The position numbers and the translations under genes are program-made. The notes under the pieces are model-generated. The model did no database searches. It was not told the DNA's origin and saw nothing but the letters and a program-made list of their open reading frames with translations. Below are positions 11,261 through 23,343 of a stretch of 64,000 bases of DNA, piece after piece (within the stretch, counting starts at the first letter, position 1; every line of letters starts with the position of its first letter). Origin of the DNA: Ephemerocybe angulata (taxonomy: Eukaryota > Basidiomycota > Agaricomycetes > Agaricales > Psathyrellaceae); contig JAACJK010000228.1 of the NCBI GenBank assembly GCA_013368325.1, positions 124,001-188,000 of the forward strand, written 5' to 3'.

Positions 11261-13640
11261 GTCCGGGTGAGATTTAAGTTTAAGCATTTCCTGTCAATCC
11301 CGAGTGATTGACGGAACATAATAATGCGATCATCCGAGGTCGCGAGGGCGCGAGACGCCACCCTGATAAATCATGGATACATACCTCCGAGAAGGCGAAA
11401 TAAGCACACCGCTGGCGGAGCGAAAACCCCTAGCCGGTTGGAGAATTCTTCGCGCAATCGATGTTTTGAATTGAATTGATTGCGCGGCGCACGCTGCCCG
11501 CGCGCCGCAATAAGCGTCGAGCCGTGGGACATGCGACCTCACTAGACCCGGAATTCTGGGAGATCAGTAGACCTCTGTACACAGAGGCCTTGCTGTAGCA
11601 CAACTCCCGCATTACGCATCCCCCACCTGTACCCTTTCCATAGTCGGGTCCGCACACCAGACTTAGGGTAAGCTCGCTGAGCTTACCCTAAGTCTGCCTT
11701 ACCCCTAACAAAGTTGTACCCATTAATAGATCCCATGATCGTTACCCCAATGTCAAGCCCAAATGAACATATTACCCGCCAGATGAACCGGAGCTTTGAT
11801 ACTTCACCAATCACACAAACTCGTCTCCCGCTCAATTCATCTTTAGTTCCAGGACAGCCATCCCGGTCTCTCTGCTGAGTTGACGAGATTTACGCATGTA
11901 ATGCTTGACGCGCCCCCTCACACTTTGAGCTCACGTTGATTTGAAGTGCACGCATCCAATGAAGGCAACGCAGGCATCCTGACAAAACAGGAGCCACTCC
12001 AGCGGGCAACAGGCCCCCACTCCGAGTTCATGCGGCGAGGAACCTGGCCAGACTCATCTCATTGCAGCAGTCAGATATATTGATGTACGTATACAGCAAT
12101 CAATTTCATACGATGTGACAATACCAAGATGAGCCAGGGTCAACAACGCGTGAAGCGTCAACTCGTTCACTGCAATTAATCACCATTCTGCGACCCATGT
12201 AACCATGGTCTATTGCAGGGAACCCAATCAGAATCAATGTACGAGTACGTATGGCTGATGTGGAGGACATGAGGTCTCACTCTCTGCCAAGCTACGTAGA
12301 CACAAAGTCGATCCGAGCTCACCAGAGTCCAAAAAGAGCGCGCCCATGCACCAGATTCAATCACGGTTCTCGTACTCACGTACACTGCCATGCTGGTGTA
12401 ACCCATGAGCCGAAACGACTCCAAATGACGTATTCACGCCGGTTGCACCGGTTAAAGGGGCTCCGAAAAAGGAATGAACCCAGATCCGCAAGACCTTGAA
12501 ATAAGCGCCCATGATAAGCTAAGCGCCAAAACGAAATCTGGCCACCCAAGTCCAAATCCCGTTCGTATGAGCACAACGTGATTTTAAACAAAGATAAGTA
12601 ACATCCTTGAAGTGAGGGAGAATGACCGATTCCCCAAATTGAGAAGCCAAAAGTTCGAGCAAGTTGGGCGAGTTTCGGGACTTACGCCCCGCCCCCAGCT
12701 TCATTCCCGGATTCCCTTCACAATTACATGCTTCAGTAACTTACGTTTGGATACCCGTGGTGTAAGATAGATGTGAATTGATCTCCGCTTGTCGCTACGT
12801 ACTCTGCGAGAACCGCCAAGTCACTCGGGATGACTTTGTGCCGTGCGACGCAGTCGCACTTGAAACGAGCAACGCACGTTGAATGCGTGATTTGCGAGCC
12901 TATATACAAGGCTAAAGTAGTCAAAATGAGTGTTAGATGTGTGTACAGACATGACGCTCTGGACACTGAAAGTTTTCCCTCTCCTGAGCGAAAGTTGAAC
13001 TTGCGACGTATGAGCGTCCTCCTCGCCCCGTTCAACCGAAATGGCTCGTTTAATCGCATCTGGTTTCCAAATGTCAGTAACGTACATGCTTACGGCCATA
13101 AGACAGGTGGTATTCTCTCATGCCTTTACGAATAATCTATTGCAGACCAGAGATCGAGTTCCGAAATGCGCGTTTGCGTCTAGTGCGCCGGGCGACGGAG
13201 CTAAGCCATTTGGCAGGATTACCACATTACTCTAGCTCTAGGATATACTCAGGGGTAAGTATGTGCTGTTCCTCAAGGTGCGGTACGACTGCAGTCGACT
13301 CATGCGAACGGGTGCACTTGTTTGCACAGTCCCATCCTCGTCGTACCATACGAACGAAAGAACTCGTTTGGAGCACATCGGTTCCAACTACCCGCCCGTA
13401 GACCATACACAGCCCATCACTCACGTATTTCTCCCACTGTCAGCGCGTTTCAAGGCACCCGACTGAAGATCTGGACTCCAGGGAAGGCGAAAGGGAGAAG
13501 CGGCGTGTTCGCGCAACACACACAGAATAACGATAGCCAAGGAAAATGGTCGACATTCATTGCGCAAGTACGTACTCTAATTTACACGGCACTCGGAGAG
13601 CTGAAAGTCCTCCGAGCGATTTGGGGTGCGAGAAAGGAAT
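11261..13640. other. 2.4 kb without a recognisable gene
   Basis: Short open frames only, none with a domain or splice continuity. The perfect hairpin at 11658-11696 is listed separately. Confidence 0.4.
11658..11696. repeat. Perfect 18-bp inverted repeat with 3-nt loop
   Basis: The arms 11658-11675 and 11679-11696 (beginning CAGACTTAGGGTAAGCTC) are exactly complementary, with loop GCT. A TACCCCTAAC follows. Such hairpins occur at Helitron 3' ends, but the following CTAA is not followed by T and no matching 5' end was found, so the nature is open. Confidence 0.85.
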
Positions 13641-16560
13641 AAAAGGCGAGCATGCTCACCGAGTTTGAGCATCCCACCCATCTTCCCCTTTCCACTCCTT
13701 CCCTCCCTTTCTCATCTACGCACACTCTCTGCCTCCCTGCCATAGGCTGCCTCTCTCCTCGTCTCCACTTCGCTCGGTCTGACCATCTTCGTCGTCGCCG
13801 AACCTGGGCTCATCGTCGCCTGTGGTGAGCTCGCCCCATCCCGCTCAATTGATGTCACCCCTCGGCACCTTTGACTCACCACGACCTCCTTCTAGCCGCC
13901 ACGTCGTTCTTTCATCCTTTCCGTCACCACCACCACGGCTTGTCTCGATTCAAGTAAGTCTGGCATTTTTCTTTGAAAGACCTTGCACTCACCACTGTAC
14001 AGACGCTTGTCACGTCTACTGGATGCCGTGTCGCGCCTTTGCATTGAGCATTGGTAAGTGTCTGGGACTTGACTAGACAGTGACACGTACTCACCCTATT
14101 TTTCTTAGACTTCTGGCCTGTGTCGGACGTGCTACAAGGTTAGTTTCAATCTACGGATGCGACGAAGGCTCGTTACTCACGTTTCTGCAGTTCACGATGG
14201 CGGGGGAAAGAGACGTCACCGAGCGGGGTGGCTCATGGGTCTGGAACTATCATGATGGATAGGATTCGATACTGGTGAGTCCATACCGCGGTACACAACG
14301 ACGAATTAAAGCTTACCTTCACTCTACACAGGTACTGTACCCGTCGTCGCCACCAACGTCCTCGACTCGTTTCGCGTCCACAGCGGCCCTCCGAACAACG
14401 GATGGCGCAGTAGAGTCTACGGCCGGCGACTGCGAATCAAATATAAGTGAGTCCGCCTCTGAGTGCTGACAAGGCGAGGCGTACTCACCTTCATGCCGTA
14501 GATGACCGGGCGCGACGGGGAATGGTGATGAAATCAACGATATCTGCGAATGCCAGTCGTAAGTCTAGTCTCTCGTGTACAACCCTGCGTAGACTCACCA
14601 GTCTTGTGCTCGCAGCTCTGTGCACAACCCTGGAGCCGGCCCAGACGACATTGCCCAGAACTCCTCCCAACGATGGAGCTGCACTTCAACAGCGCTGGGG
14701 CTCGCTCCCCTCCACCCTGGATGACGAGCACAACGGTAATGGCGACGTTCACGGTCGATGGATGTGACTCGTCGCAGAGGCTACAGAGGTACGTTAGTAT
14801 TTCTGACACCACGAGAGGGCTGGGACTGACGATCGCCTTCCAGGCATCCCCACCAACGTGCACAGACGTCGTGACCATTGGTGACCAGCGGCGGCCCTCC
14901 AATGACAGCGACAACAACAGTCCATTGTCGTCGTGATGGTGTCTGCAGGGTATGTCAGTCTCTTCCAACACTGTGAGAGGCGACAGTTTGGTACTCACCG
15001 ACATGCCCAGATTGCCTTCACCTCGTCACCGCTGTTTTCAACGTCATGTTGTGCGCCCGCCACGCAACACGACGGCCTCGAAGCTGGAGCATTATGGGGA
15101 TAGAATTTGATACTGGTGAGTCCATACCGTGATACCCAAGGAACGAAAACTTACCTTCAACCCTGGCCAGGTGCCGTCACCGTCGTCTCCACCAACGGAC
15201 CTCCAGGTCCCGAGCAACGAGCACGACAGGGCAGACGGCGACAGCGCTGGATGCTCGTCACCATGAAGGTGTCTGCAGGGTAAGTAAGTCTCCTCCGACG
15301 CTGCAAGAGACGAAGATTTTGTGCTCACCGACGTGCTCAGATTCCCTCCACCTCATCCCACCTTCACCCGTTGTACCCACCGTCAGCCCGCCCCGCAACA
15401 CAACTCCTCGCTGGAGCACGGCGCACCACGGCGTGCGCATGAGTGTGTTTCGTCGTGCGAGAGGGTCAGCCGTCATCGTGTTTGGTGGAAGTTTCGTGCG
15501 TGGAGGGCGTATGCGCACACACCGGTTGTCGTCTTTGGCACTCGCCTGCCCTCTGGGTATCGTTGCCTATGCTCTCGCGCATCGGGAACGTCGGTGGCTT
15601 CGTTCGGGTGTGTCTTGGACCGGTAAGTCGTTGCTGTGTTCGCCCAAGCTCTTGCTGACGGTGCCGCCGCCATTCCCAGATCGTCGTGATGTGTGTTGAG
15701 GTCGACGACGAGCTGCGCGTCGTTGATTACATCTCAGTCAGTCATTTGGCATTCGCAGATTGAGATAGCACTCACCTCTTCCGTTTAGAACTACATCCTC
15801 GACTTCCTGTGTTATGCTGGCATGTCGTTGTGATGGGCTTGCAGGCTGCGATCGACGCGACAGGTGGGTGAGTCGGTTGTTCTCGTCGATGCTTGCGATA
15901 GCTGACGAAGTGCAGCCGCCCTGTCCGAGGTTGTGGAGGTTCATCAATTATTTCTGACACTGCGAGAGTCTGGGACTTACAATCGACACGCCCAGAGATC
16001 CTGCCGACGCCGCGATACGCCATGAACTGGGACTTGGCGCCACCGTCGCCTCCACCGGCGTCGTTCGGGGTGACGAGAGCGGTCTGTGGTCGTCGCGATG
16101 ATGATGGCAGCAGGGTACGTGAGGCCGCACTCACGTACCCAAGAGAGAATGAGCTGGTACTCATCGACTTGGAGCACAGACCTCTGAAGTCTCGAGAGCG
16201 TCACTGGGATCGCCGCGAGATGTGAGAAAGTCGCTCCCATTTCTGAACTGGTGAGTTACGCACCGTAGTCACCCTACATCGTTGCCTGACGCATTGTGGT
16301 CACCCTATCCAGCACACGATCCCTCTGTGCTGCCCGGGGTCGTCGCCTATGCACACGCAGTGCGAACGCCTCTGCCTTCGATCGCATGTATCTTGAACCC
16401 GTAAGCCGTTGCCGTGTTCGTTGAAGCCCGTGCTGACGGTGCCGTCGATGTCCTCAGATCGTCTGTTGGCCAGGATGTCGTCTATGCTGTGTGTCGTTGG
16501 TTACCTGTGAGTCAGTCGATGTGTGGATGCGGAAATCGAATCAGGGCTCACATAGATTTG
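13638..16560 (+). repeat. Array 2: gene-like locus of duplicated exon-intron modules
   Basis: Nineteen intron-like segments of 49-71 nt with GT..AG ends and internal CTCAC/CTTAC branch-like motifs: 13825-13895, 13954-14002, 14054-14108, 14139-14190, 14275-14331, 14447-14501, 14559-14615, 14789-14843, 14950-15010, 15115-15170, 15280-15340, 15623-15679, 15737-15788, 15863-15915, 15939-15995, 16115-16179, 16251-16312, 16401-16457, 16507-16555. Homologous pairs are 14275/15115 (GTGAGTCCATACCG), 14789/15939 (ATTTCTGACAC...GAGAG), 14950/15280 (exact 330-bp spacing) and 15623/16401 (GTAAG.CGTTGC.GTGTTCG). Exon-like pieces repeat too: CCACCAACG and ATGRWGGTGTCTGCAGG before the donors. AATAAAAGG at 13638 may be a TATA box, and the first exon-like piece encodes a hydrophobic stretch (SLLVSTSLGLTIFVVA). 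Exon-like lengths break any long frame, so coding potential is doubtful. Confidence 0.55.
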
Positions 16561-17091
16561 GGTTCCTGACGATGCCAGGATGTCGTGGAGGCGTGCAGAC
16601 GCGCTTTGATTGGCTTGCGACGTCCCAGAGCCCGCAGGTCGAGCGCGTAAGGAGGCGTCGTCTGTGCTGGGGAGGTTCGAGGCGACGGGAGCGAGCGAGC
16701 AGGCTCGGAAGACGCGAAGCGCGGCGTGGTGGGACGAGAAACAGCGTGGAGGTCAGCGTGGTGATGGCAGGAGCAGGGCGACGCGTCGAAGCACTGCAGC
16801 TGCATGGACAGGGCCATGCATCAAACGCGGCCAAACAACACACACCGATCGCCTTTAGCGCAGGCACCGCTGGGCGCTTGTCGGACTCGATCTTCGAGCG
16901 GAGCCTTAATTTCTCTACGCGTTGCGCACGGTTCAACCCACTTTGGGCGTCTTTCCTCTTCTTGCTCCTCGACGCGCCTTTCCTCGTCGGAAAGCAAGAC
17001 TCAAAATCGCGTACTTGTCAGTATATCGAACCGCTAGTGGCAGCCTGAGTCTTTAGCGACAAAGACTTGTGTACCCCTCAGAGTCAAAGGG
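16561..17091. other. Upstream region of J-protein copy 2
   Basis: From about 16853 it is homologous to the upstream of copy 1 (about 6885). No separate gene seen. Confidence 0.6.
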
Positions 17092-18693
17092 ATGACCGAG
17101 TCACTGACTGCCAGCGCGGCGATCGCGTTCTGGGAGTTCTGCTGCGACAGGACGGTTGACCTCCTCGACATTGTTCTTCATATTGAGTTAGAGGCAGTTC
17201 CTGGGGCGGATGGGCCGGGCGCTCGACCCCAGCGGAAGCCAAAAGGCCCTCGGCTGTCGTACGACCAGTTCCAGCTGCTCAGCCATTACGAGGTCCTCGA
17301 TGTTCCAATTCACGCCGAGGAGGAGGATCTCAAGGTAATGTAGCCCTTGGATGTCTGGAGGCGTAGATCTGGCTCCAATCTAATCGAGTTTAAGAGGGCG
17401 TACCGGCAAAAGGCCCTCGAACACCACCCCGACAAGAATTTGGACGATCCAGACGCGGCGAAGAAGTTCTTGAGAGTGAAAGAGGCATTTGAGGTACGTG
17501 TTCACATCCTCACTACAGTACACAGGGAGTTCTGACGTCCCTATCTTTCATCAAGACCCTCAAAGACCCAGTTGTGCGTGGCTCAGTGTCAAACTTACCA
17601 CTTGCCAGCTCACCTGTGATCATGCCCAATACAGCTTCATGCGGAATATGACTGTCAAAGAGCTAAGCAGCGAGACATTCCGCGCACCGCTCCAACGCCA
17701 GCTCGCACTCCCCAAAGGAATGGACAAACATCCCTTCTAGACATCTTGGGGCGTTTCAGGAACTTCGTTCTTTACGGAGGGTTCCTTTCAGGCCTTACAG
17801 GACCCCCGCTCCCTCCGGGCATTGCACGGCTCTCTCCAGCACAGTATATCCATCAATATCCACCGCCCTTCAAGAGCACCGGCATCTCGATCGATGACCT
17901 CGCTTCATTCATTACATCCTTCCCCGATGTTCGGTTAACCATGAAGCCAGGGCCTCTGGTACGCAGTAGCTGACGCCAGGCTAAAAGATGTTGATCGCTG
18001 ACCCTTTCTACAGAACTTCTTCAAAGTCGTAGGTGGGTTCTTCGATTGCATCGAGTACGACGAACTCCAGCACGACCGTCACACGGTCCGGGCGCCTATC
18101 TTTGGGAACGAGCTGAATCGCTGGTGCTCCCGAGACAATAGGCCTTACAGTCTAGATGGGTACACCATTGTACCATTGCGACCGCCTTATGCTGCTGAAT
18201 TTTACGAGCACTGGGTCCAATTCGAGACGAAGAAGGACTTTTCGTGGATGGCGTTCCACGGCTACGCGCCGCAGGACTTGGTGTACGCATCGGTTCGCGA
18301 GTAAGTCTCCTCAACCTCCTCCACCGTGAATTGGCAGTACACTTTGAATGACACTTGCATGATATTTAGGCGAGCCGAAGCAGCGAATATCGCTGGGCGT
18401 CTGCAGTACAAGGCGCAGTACGAAGCCATGGTTAGGGTACGTTATCTCTCCGCCGCTTATGATCACATATGCCTATTGAGCTCGCCGAACAGAGCATCGC
18501 TAGCGCTCTGATGGGTATTGACCCTCGGCTAAGTCGCTTCTATATGACAACCGGTCGTCCAGAACCAGGCAACCGTCCAGGACCAGGTCCCCGTCGCCCA
18601 GAACCAGGGCCCAGCAGGAAGTACGATTCGAACGCCAATCATAAGAATAGGAGAAAGGGAAAGAAGACGAAGAACGGAAAAGCGAGGTGGTAG
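17092..18693 (+). CDS. JJJ1/DNAJC21-like J-domain protein, complete copy 2
   Basis: Hsp70 co-chaperone of the JJJ1/DNAJC21 group. Exons 17092-17334, 17395-17493, 17556-17573 (18 nt, TLKDPV), 17635-17958, 18014-18300, 18370-18436, 18481-18693 close in frame to 416 aa. J-domain at about residues 70-135: SHYEVLDV, RAYRQKALEHHPDKN with the catalytic HPD, FLRVKEAFETLKDPV-LHAEYD. The middle has LGRFRNFVLYGGF and PPYAAEFYEHW; KDFSW and the helical ERAEAANIAGRLQYKAQYEAMVR follow, then a Pro/Gly/Arg-rich linker and a basic tail (NRRKGKKTKNGKARW). It is shorter than yeast Jjj1 and lacks C2H2 zinc fingers. The last intron (18437-18480, 44 nt) is short. It is a direct duplicate of 7146-8433. Confidence 0.85.
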
Positions 18694-19914
18694 TTTCCTC
18701 GTCGATTTGCTTCCCACTCTGGCTTGCTCATTTTTGTTGACTTTTGTAACGATGATTAGATCCTCTAATCATATACTGTACTATATTCTTGATATACCTT
18801 GTACAACACCCGCTTTGTTCATCCTTCTGGAGGTGCCGGTTTGTAGATTCAGGGACAGGCAGTGACATTACCCTCCGAAGAAGTTTCATGCTTTGGTGGA
18901 CATCTCGAGGGCCCCACTCGCAGACAAGATGCGAGCGTCCACCCCAACGCGCCGGCGCCAGATCAGGCGCCATTGACAAACGATGAGTTCAGCCGGTCCT
19001 GTTTGTATCGCATTGCGCACTGATATATAGGCTATTAGGGCCTTACGTTTGATGCAAGCATCAACCGTTAGTCTGTAACATGAGGAGTTCTGTCAACGGT
19101 CCTGCAGTCATGGAACGTGGGCATGAAACAGGAAAAGCTTAGCCCTCGAGCTGGGCTCGAGGATAGCTGGGATGACGCGCACCAAGGATTGTCCGGTCTT
19201 TAAATGAACGGCCGACCACCCTTCAAGTTGACGTGCGCTGGAGAGACTTTATATCTGAAAGTTCAGAGGGTCTCTTGCCAGTTATTATGGTAAGGAGATG
19301 AGTGTCTAATCTCGGCAGAAGCATATGCGTCTTATCAGAATGGGCCTCTCCGTTCCTACGCCTTTAATATTCCTTGATCAAGGAGCGTTGAGGCGTGGTA
19401 TGTACACTGCTTGCCCGGCGCCCCGTGTGCACACTGTGGTCCGTGTGCGGATGGACTGCATCGCATAGAACGCACTCAGCACACCCAAAGGGTACATTAA
19501 GGCGTTCTCCCTCAGAGATGCTGCCCTTGACAGAGATGCCAAGAGAAGTCCGAGATCACCTGTCTGTATCCGCAAGGTCGATCGTCCACTCAGAAGCAAC
19601 CGAGCAGAACCACTCTACATCTTCGAGAAAGCGGATCTCCTATCGATGGTTAATCTTAGGGCATTGCTGTCACAAATTAAATGCTCTGTCGCCAGTAAGT
19701 CAATATCAAACCAATATCAAGCTATGTATGCTTCAAACGAGTTCTCCGTGTTCGCTGGAACATGATGCATCCTCGTTGCTGATAGTTACGCTACATGCCT
19801 CGGAAGAATGTTGGCCAGCATCCTCATCACCGCCCTCAAACCTCACGCATACGGGTACATAAGCCTCTCGAGTGTTTACACTTGCGATGCATAGATAATC
19901 CCCCTACCTTCTCC
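18694..19914. other. Intergenic, 1.2 kb
   Basis: No supported gene; the open frame at 19395-19862 has no recognised motif and no splice continuity. The last part is the upstream region of the DUF1996 gene. Confidence 0.4.
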
Positions 19915-21678
19915 ATGACACTTATCAAAGCAGTCCTCGGGCTGTCAGTCTTGGCACAGTCTGCGATCGCCGTTCTTCGACTTGGGTGCTCTCAGCTGGT
20001 GACTGAGCGCTTCGATCCGTGAGTCTCTATCTCGAACCTGGCTCCTGTATTCTGATAGTTTTGCCCTGCTGTTGTACAGTCTGAGTTGGCCGGGCAAGGT
20101 TTCCCCACATGTTCACCAGATCACAGGAGGAGTGCGTCGCGGATTTCTATACACCATATCTTCTCGTTGAGCTGACCTCCCATTCCAACCTTATTGTCCA
20201 GAATGCGTACGTCTCACCCCTAACTCGATATATCTGTCCAGAACACGAACTCAAGGGAATAACATGACCAGGTTCAATCTTACGATGAACCCCAACGACG
20301 ACTACTCTGAACTCGCATCTTGCACCTCGTGTTGCGTCAAGGAAGACAAGTCGAACTATTGGACTGCCGTCGTGTACTTCAAGCATAATAATGGGACCTA
20401 TATCAGGGTACGTACTGTGATGAAACGATGTTGAGGTATATTGTGCCACGATCGAAGTTGCCCGCTGATAGAAACCCTGCAGGTACCCCAGAAACCTAAT
20501 TTCGAAGTCGGAAACACGACTGGGGGCTTCACAGTCTACTACATCTCGGGTTATCCACCATTTCAGCACACATACGCTTTCGCTAGGGTGCGTATCCAGC
20601 ATCGAAGTCACATAGGCTCTTGCTCAGACACCTCGTTTTCAGGGCTTTCGAATGATGGTTGGCACCCCCACTCTTCGCGCAGAGAAGAAACGCAGCCTTG
20701 ATGATGTCTCATCCTACGCCTCAACGTTCAGATGCTGGGACTTCGAGGAACAAAACGACCCACAATACCCTTATATCGGAACGAATAGACATCCTCCTGG
20801 TATGAGCCCGAACGATACGGTCGGGTTCCCGAGCAGATACTGTCCCAATGGTGTGCGGTCGACGATTATATTCCCCTCGTACGTCGCCCAGCTACCTTCT
20901 ATATTTCGTATCTCGCTCATGTAACGATTTATCATCTTAATAGGTGCTGGGATGGTGCTAGCCTTGACACGAAAGATCATAAGTCACACATGACCTACCC
21001 TGAAGGCCCTGTTGACCCTATCTTCGGCATCATCTGGAACAACGGGTCTTGTCCCGCGACTCACCCAGTTAAGGTCCCGACTGTTCAGTACCAGGTAGTA
21101 TGGGATACGTCTCCGTTTAAAGATATGTGGCCGACCGACGGTAGACAACCTCTCGTTCTGAGCAACGGCGATCCGTACGTTCCGCACTACCTCAGATTCA
21201 TGGAGGAACGCTGATCGTTTGATCTTAGGACCGGATTTGGGCAACACGCAGACTACGTCTTCGGATGGGAGGGTTCATCTCTCCAAACTGCGATGGACAA
21301 CTGCAAAGACCAGAAGGGAGACCCGCAGCTCTGCTCGGACTACCTCACGATTCTCACCGACGATGAAATGAACCAGTGCAAAAAGGAGGTTGAAATAGAC
21401 GAAGTCGTCGAAGGCGAATGTACGTCAATCCTACTTTCATGTTACCCAGATACGGTACCGACCACTGTTCTGCAGATATCGCTGCCCTCCCTGGATGCAA
21501 CCCAGAACAGGCAGGTCCGGGGCCAGCAACAGCAGTCACAGGGTGCACTGCTGTCTCAACGACTATATCGCGAGGTGCAGGTACGACCACAACCAGGTAC
21601 ACACAGACACGTGTTGGGTCGGTTCAGCCTACCTCAACGTACCCGGCACCTACTTCTACCGTTACTCACGTTGCTTAG
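19915..21678 (+). CDS. Secreted DUF1996-domain protein
   Basis: Predicted secreted protein of unknown function. Nine exons: 19915-20018, 20080-20131, 20202-20206, 20272-20407, 20483-20587, 20643-20878, 20944-21174, 21229-21419, 21476-21678, giving 420 aa. Residues 1-19 form a signal peptide (MTLIKAVLGLSVLAQSAIA). The DUF1996 core follows: LRLGCSQLVTERFDPL, the HVHQITGGNAF motif, a CTSCC cluster, GFRMMVGTP, CWDG, SHMTYP, HADYVFGWEG and a C-x8-C-rich end. The C-terminus is a Ser/Thr-rich tail with no GPI site seen. Exon 3 is only 5 nt (AATGC); without it the conserved GGNAFN motif and the frame are both lost, which makes this 5-nt exon convincing. Confidence 0.9.
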
Positions 21679-21880
21679 TAGTGGAGAAATCCCATCTTCG
21701 AGTACGTAGGAACCTGGATATCCCTGGTAAAAATGGCTATTTGCGACTAAATATCATAGAAAAAGGCTCGAGCGGTTCATATCTTCGACGAAGTTCGAAC
21801 ACTGAATGTCAGATGGTCTTGAATCTTGAGAAGTTGAGGTTCACATTAGTACCTATCTTCCAGAAGCAAAAAGACAAGAC

Positions 21881-21962
21881 CGACGCCAGCAGGATTTGAA
21901 CCTGCGCCCTCAAAGAGGAAGTGATTTCTAATCACTCGCCGTAACCACTTGGCTATAGCGCC
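21881..21962 (-). tRNA. tRNA-Ser (AGA), copy 3
   Basis: Identical over the 82-nt mature region to copy 1 at 2114, including the intact G53:C61 pair. Flanks are unrelated to the other copies, so only the tRNA itself is shared. Confidence 0.95.
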
Positions 21963-22350
21963 TCATAATCTCCATTTGAACTGGACATTCCAGCACGCAG
22001 GTAACCCTACCTAAGTCTAATGCAGTATATAGCGCGAAAACCTCAAGTCTAGCTCAAGACTAGACAGGAATCACCGTTTGAATCTCGAGAAGCGCCCACT
22101 TTTGCACAAGCGCCCGTCTGGAAGTCCGTGACGTCATATACCCGGATCCAGCAATGTCGCGATCGCTCGCCATTTCACCATCATTTCGCGCATTCTCAGT
22201 AATCACCAAGACGACTAACGGCATGAAGGTATACATTGTGAAATCTTCGTCCTCGACGTTCTTCTCTCTGCACACACACCGACGACGTCTTCGACCGTCG
22301 CCCACAACCCCTCAATCATAGAAACGCAGTGGAGAACCTCCAATTCTTTT
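21963..22350. other. Intergenic, tRNA to F-box gene
   Basis: Nothing recognised beyond the upstream region of the gene at 22351. Confidence 0.4.
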
Positions 22351-23343
22351 ATGATGGCGCCTATCTATCTTTGCCCACCAGAACTACACTCGTATATCGC
22401 TTCTTTCGTATGCTTGATCGACTCTGGTCGCTCAATCCGCTCCTTTTCTCTGGTATCTCGGTACTTTCAGCAAATCACAGAACCCTACCTCTTCCACACG
22501 GTATCGGCCACTGGGACTCCCAACCTCCTCGCACTCGACTCTAGCATCAGAAGAACGGGGTGCCCATTAGGCGCTCGACACCTCTACCTCGCACCATGCG
22601 AGAATACACCGTCGAGGGGTCCCAATAAACCACTTATACAAGCAATTCAAAATATCCTTGCCCGGGCGCATCCGACACTGGAAACCCTCACCCTCGATTT
22701 GTCATCTTCGCCACACGAGAGCACGCTCATCTTCTCCCACCTTTTTCGAACATCATTCCCTCGCCTTCGTGCGCTTGCACTGTCAGGATTCTACCCCAAC
22801 CCCAACACCTCGACAGTCAACTTCCCGAAACTCCGACGCCTCCATCTCTCTGGGAATAGAAATCCCTGTGGCCTCCTTCACGCAGAGTGCCTTCCGGCGG
22901 CGTTCCCGCAGTTAGAGGAGCTGCGCATCAGCGGTTTGAGCATGGCTGTAGCGTTCGCACTGGAGATCGAGGGCGCCCTCCACTCCTCTTCCTCCCGATC
23001 ACCATTCCCGTCCTATCCAGGAACACCGACAACCAACACCCCGGGACCGTATCCGGCATCTATCTTCGATTCAGTACCACATCAGACATCACCAGCACTG
23101 TCCCTGCCTGCAACACTGAAGACGCTCTCTATTTGCCCATCACCGACTCTTGGGCAGACCATATCGAGCAGGTCCTCAGTTTTGAAGAATAAGGCGATGA
23201 TGTCTACGCTTCGAAGGGTTGGAAACGATGCAGGGGGTAAAGGAAAAGTCAAGTTCATCTTGGAGGACAGAGCTGCGTTGCAGACGGGTGACCTAAGAAA
23301 GGATTGGGAAGAGGCAATGGAAGGGAAGGTTTCTCATTCTTAA
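22351..23343 (+). CDS. F-box/leucine-rich-repeat-like protein
   Basis: Single-exon 330-aa protein. Residues about 5-50 resemble a basidiomycete F-box (LCPPELHSYIASF, SFSLVSRYFQQITEPYLFHTV). Leucine-rich stretches follow (HLYLAP, LETLTLDLSS, RLRALALSGFY, KLRRLHLSGN, QLEELRISGLS), as in F-box adaptors of SCF ubiquitin ligases. The C-terminal third is Ser/Pro-rich with no motif. The first of two adjacent ATGs is used. Function is inferred from weak similarity; agaricomycetes carry many such genes. Confidence 0.65.
   Translation: MMAPIYLCPPELHSYIASFVCLIDSGRSIRSFSLVSRYFQQITEPYLFHTVSATGTPNLLALDSSIRRTGCPLGARHLYLAPCENTPSRGPNKPLIQAIQNILARAHPTLETLTLDLSSSPHESTLIFSHLFRTSFPRLRALALSGFYPNPNTSTVNFPKLRRLHLSGNRNPCGLLHAECLPAAFPQLEELRISGLSMAVAFALEIEGALHSSSSRSPFPSYPGTPTTNTPGPYPASIFDSVPHQTSPALSLPATLKTLSICPSPTLGQTISSRSSVLKNKAMMSTLRRVGNDAGGKGKVKFILEDRAALQTGDLRKDWEEAMEGKVSHS

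Noticed and set aside
11658..11710. Helitron 3' end
   Set aside because: The hairpin is present, but the following CTAA is followed by C rather than T and no matching 5' terminus or copy was seen.
9500..16560. CRISPR array
   Set aside because: The repeats are degenerate, vary in length and have splice-site-like borders; this is nuclear fungal DNA.
17489..17740. 83-codon frame within the J-protein gene as a separate product
   Set aside because: Splicing 17574-17634 restores the J-domain end (TLKDPV-LHAEYD) in another frame; the open frame is a by-product, and the same holds for copy 1.
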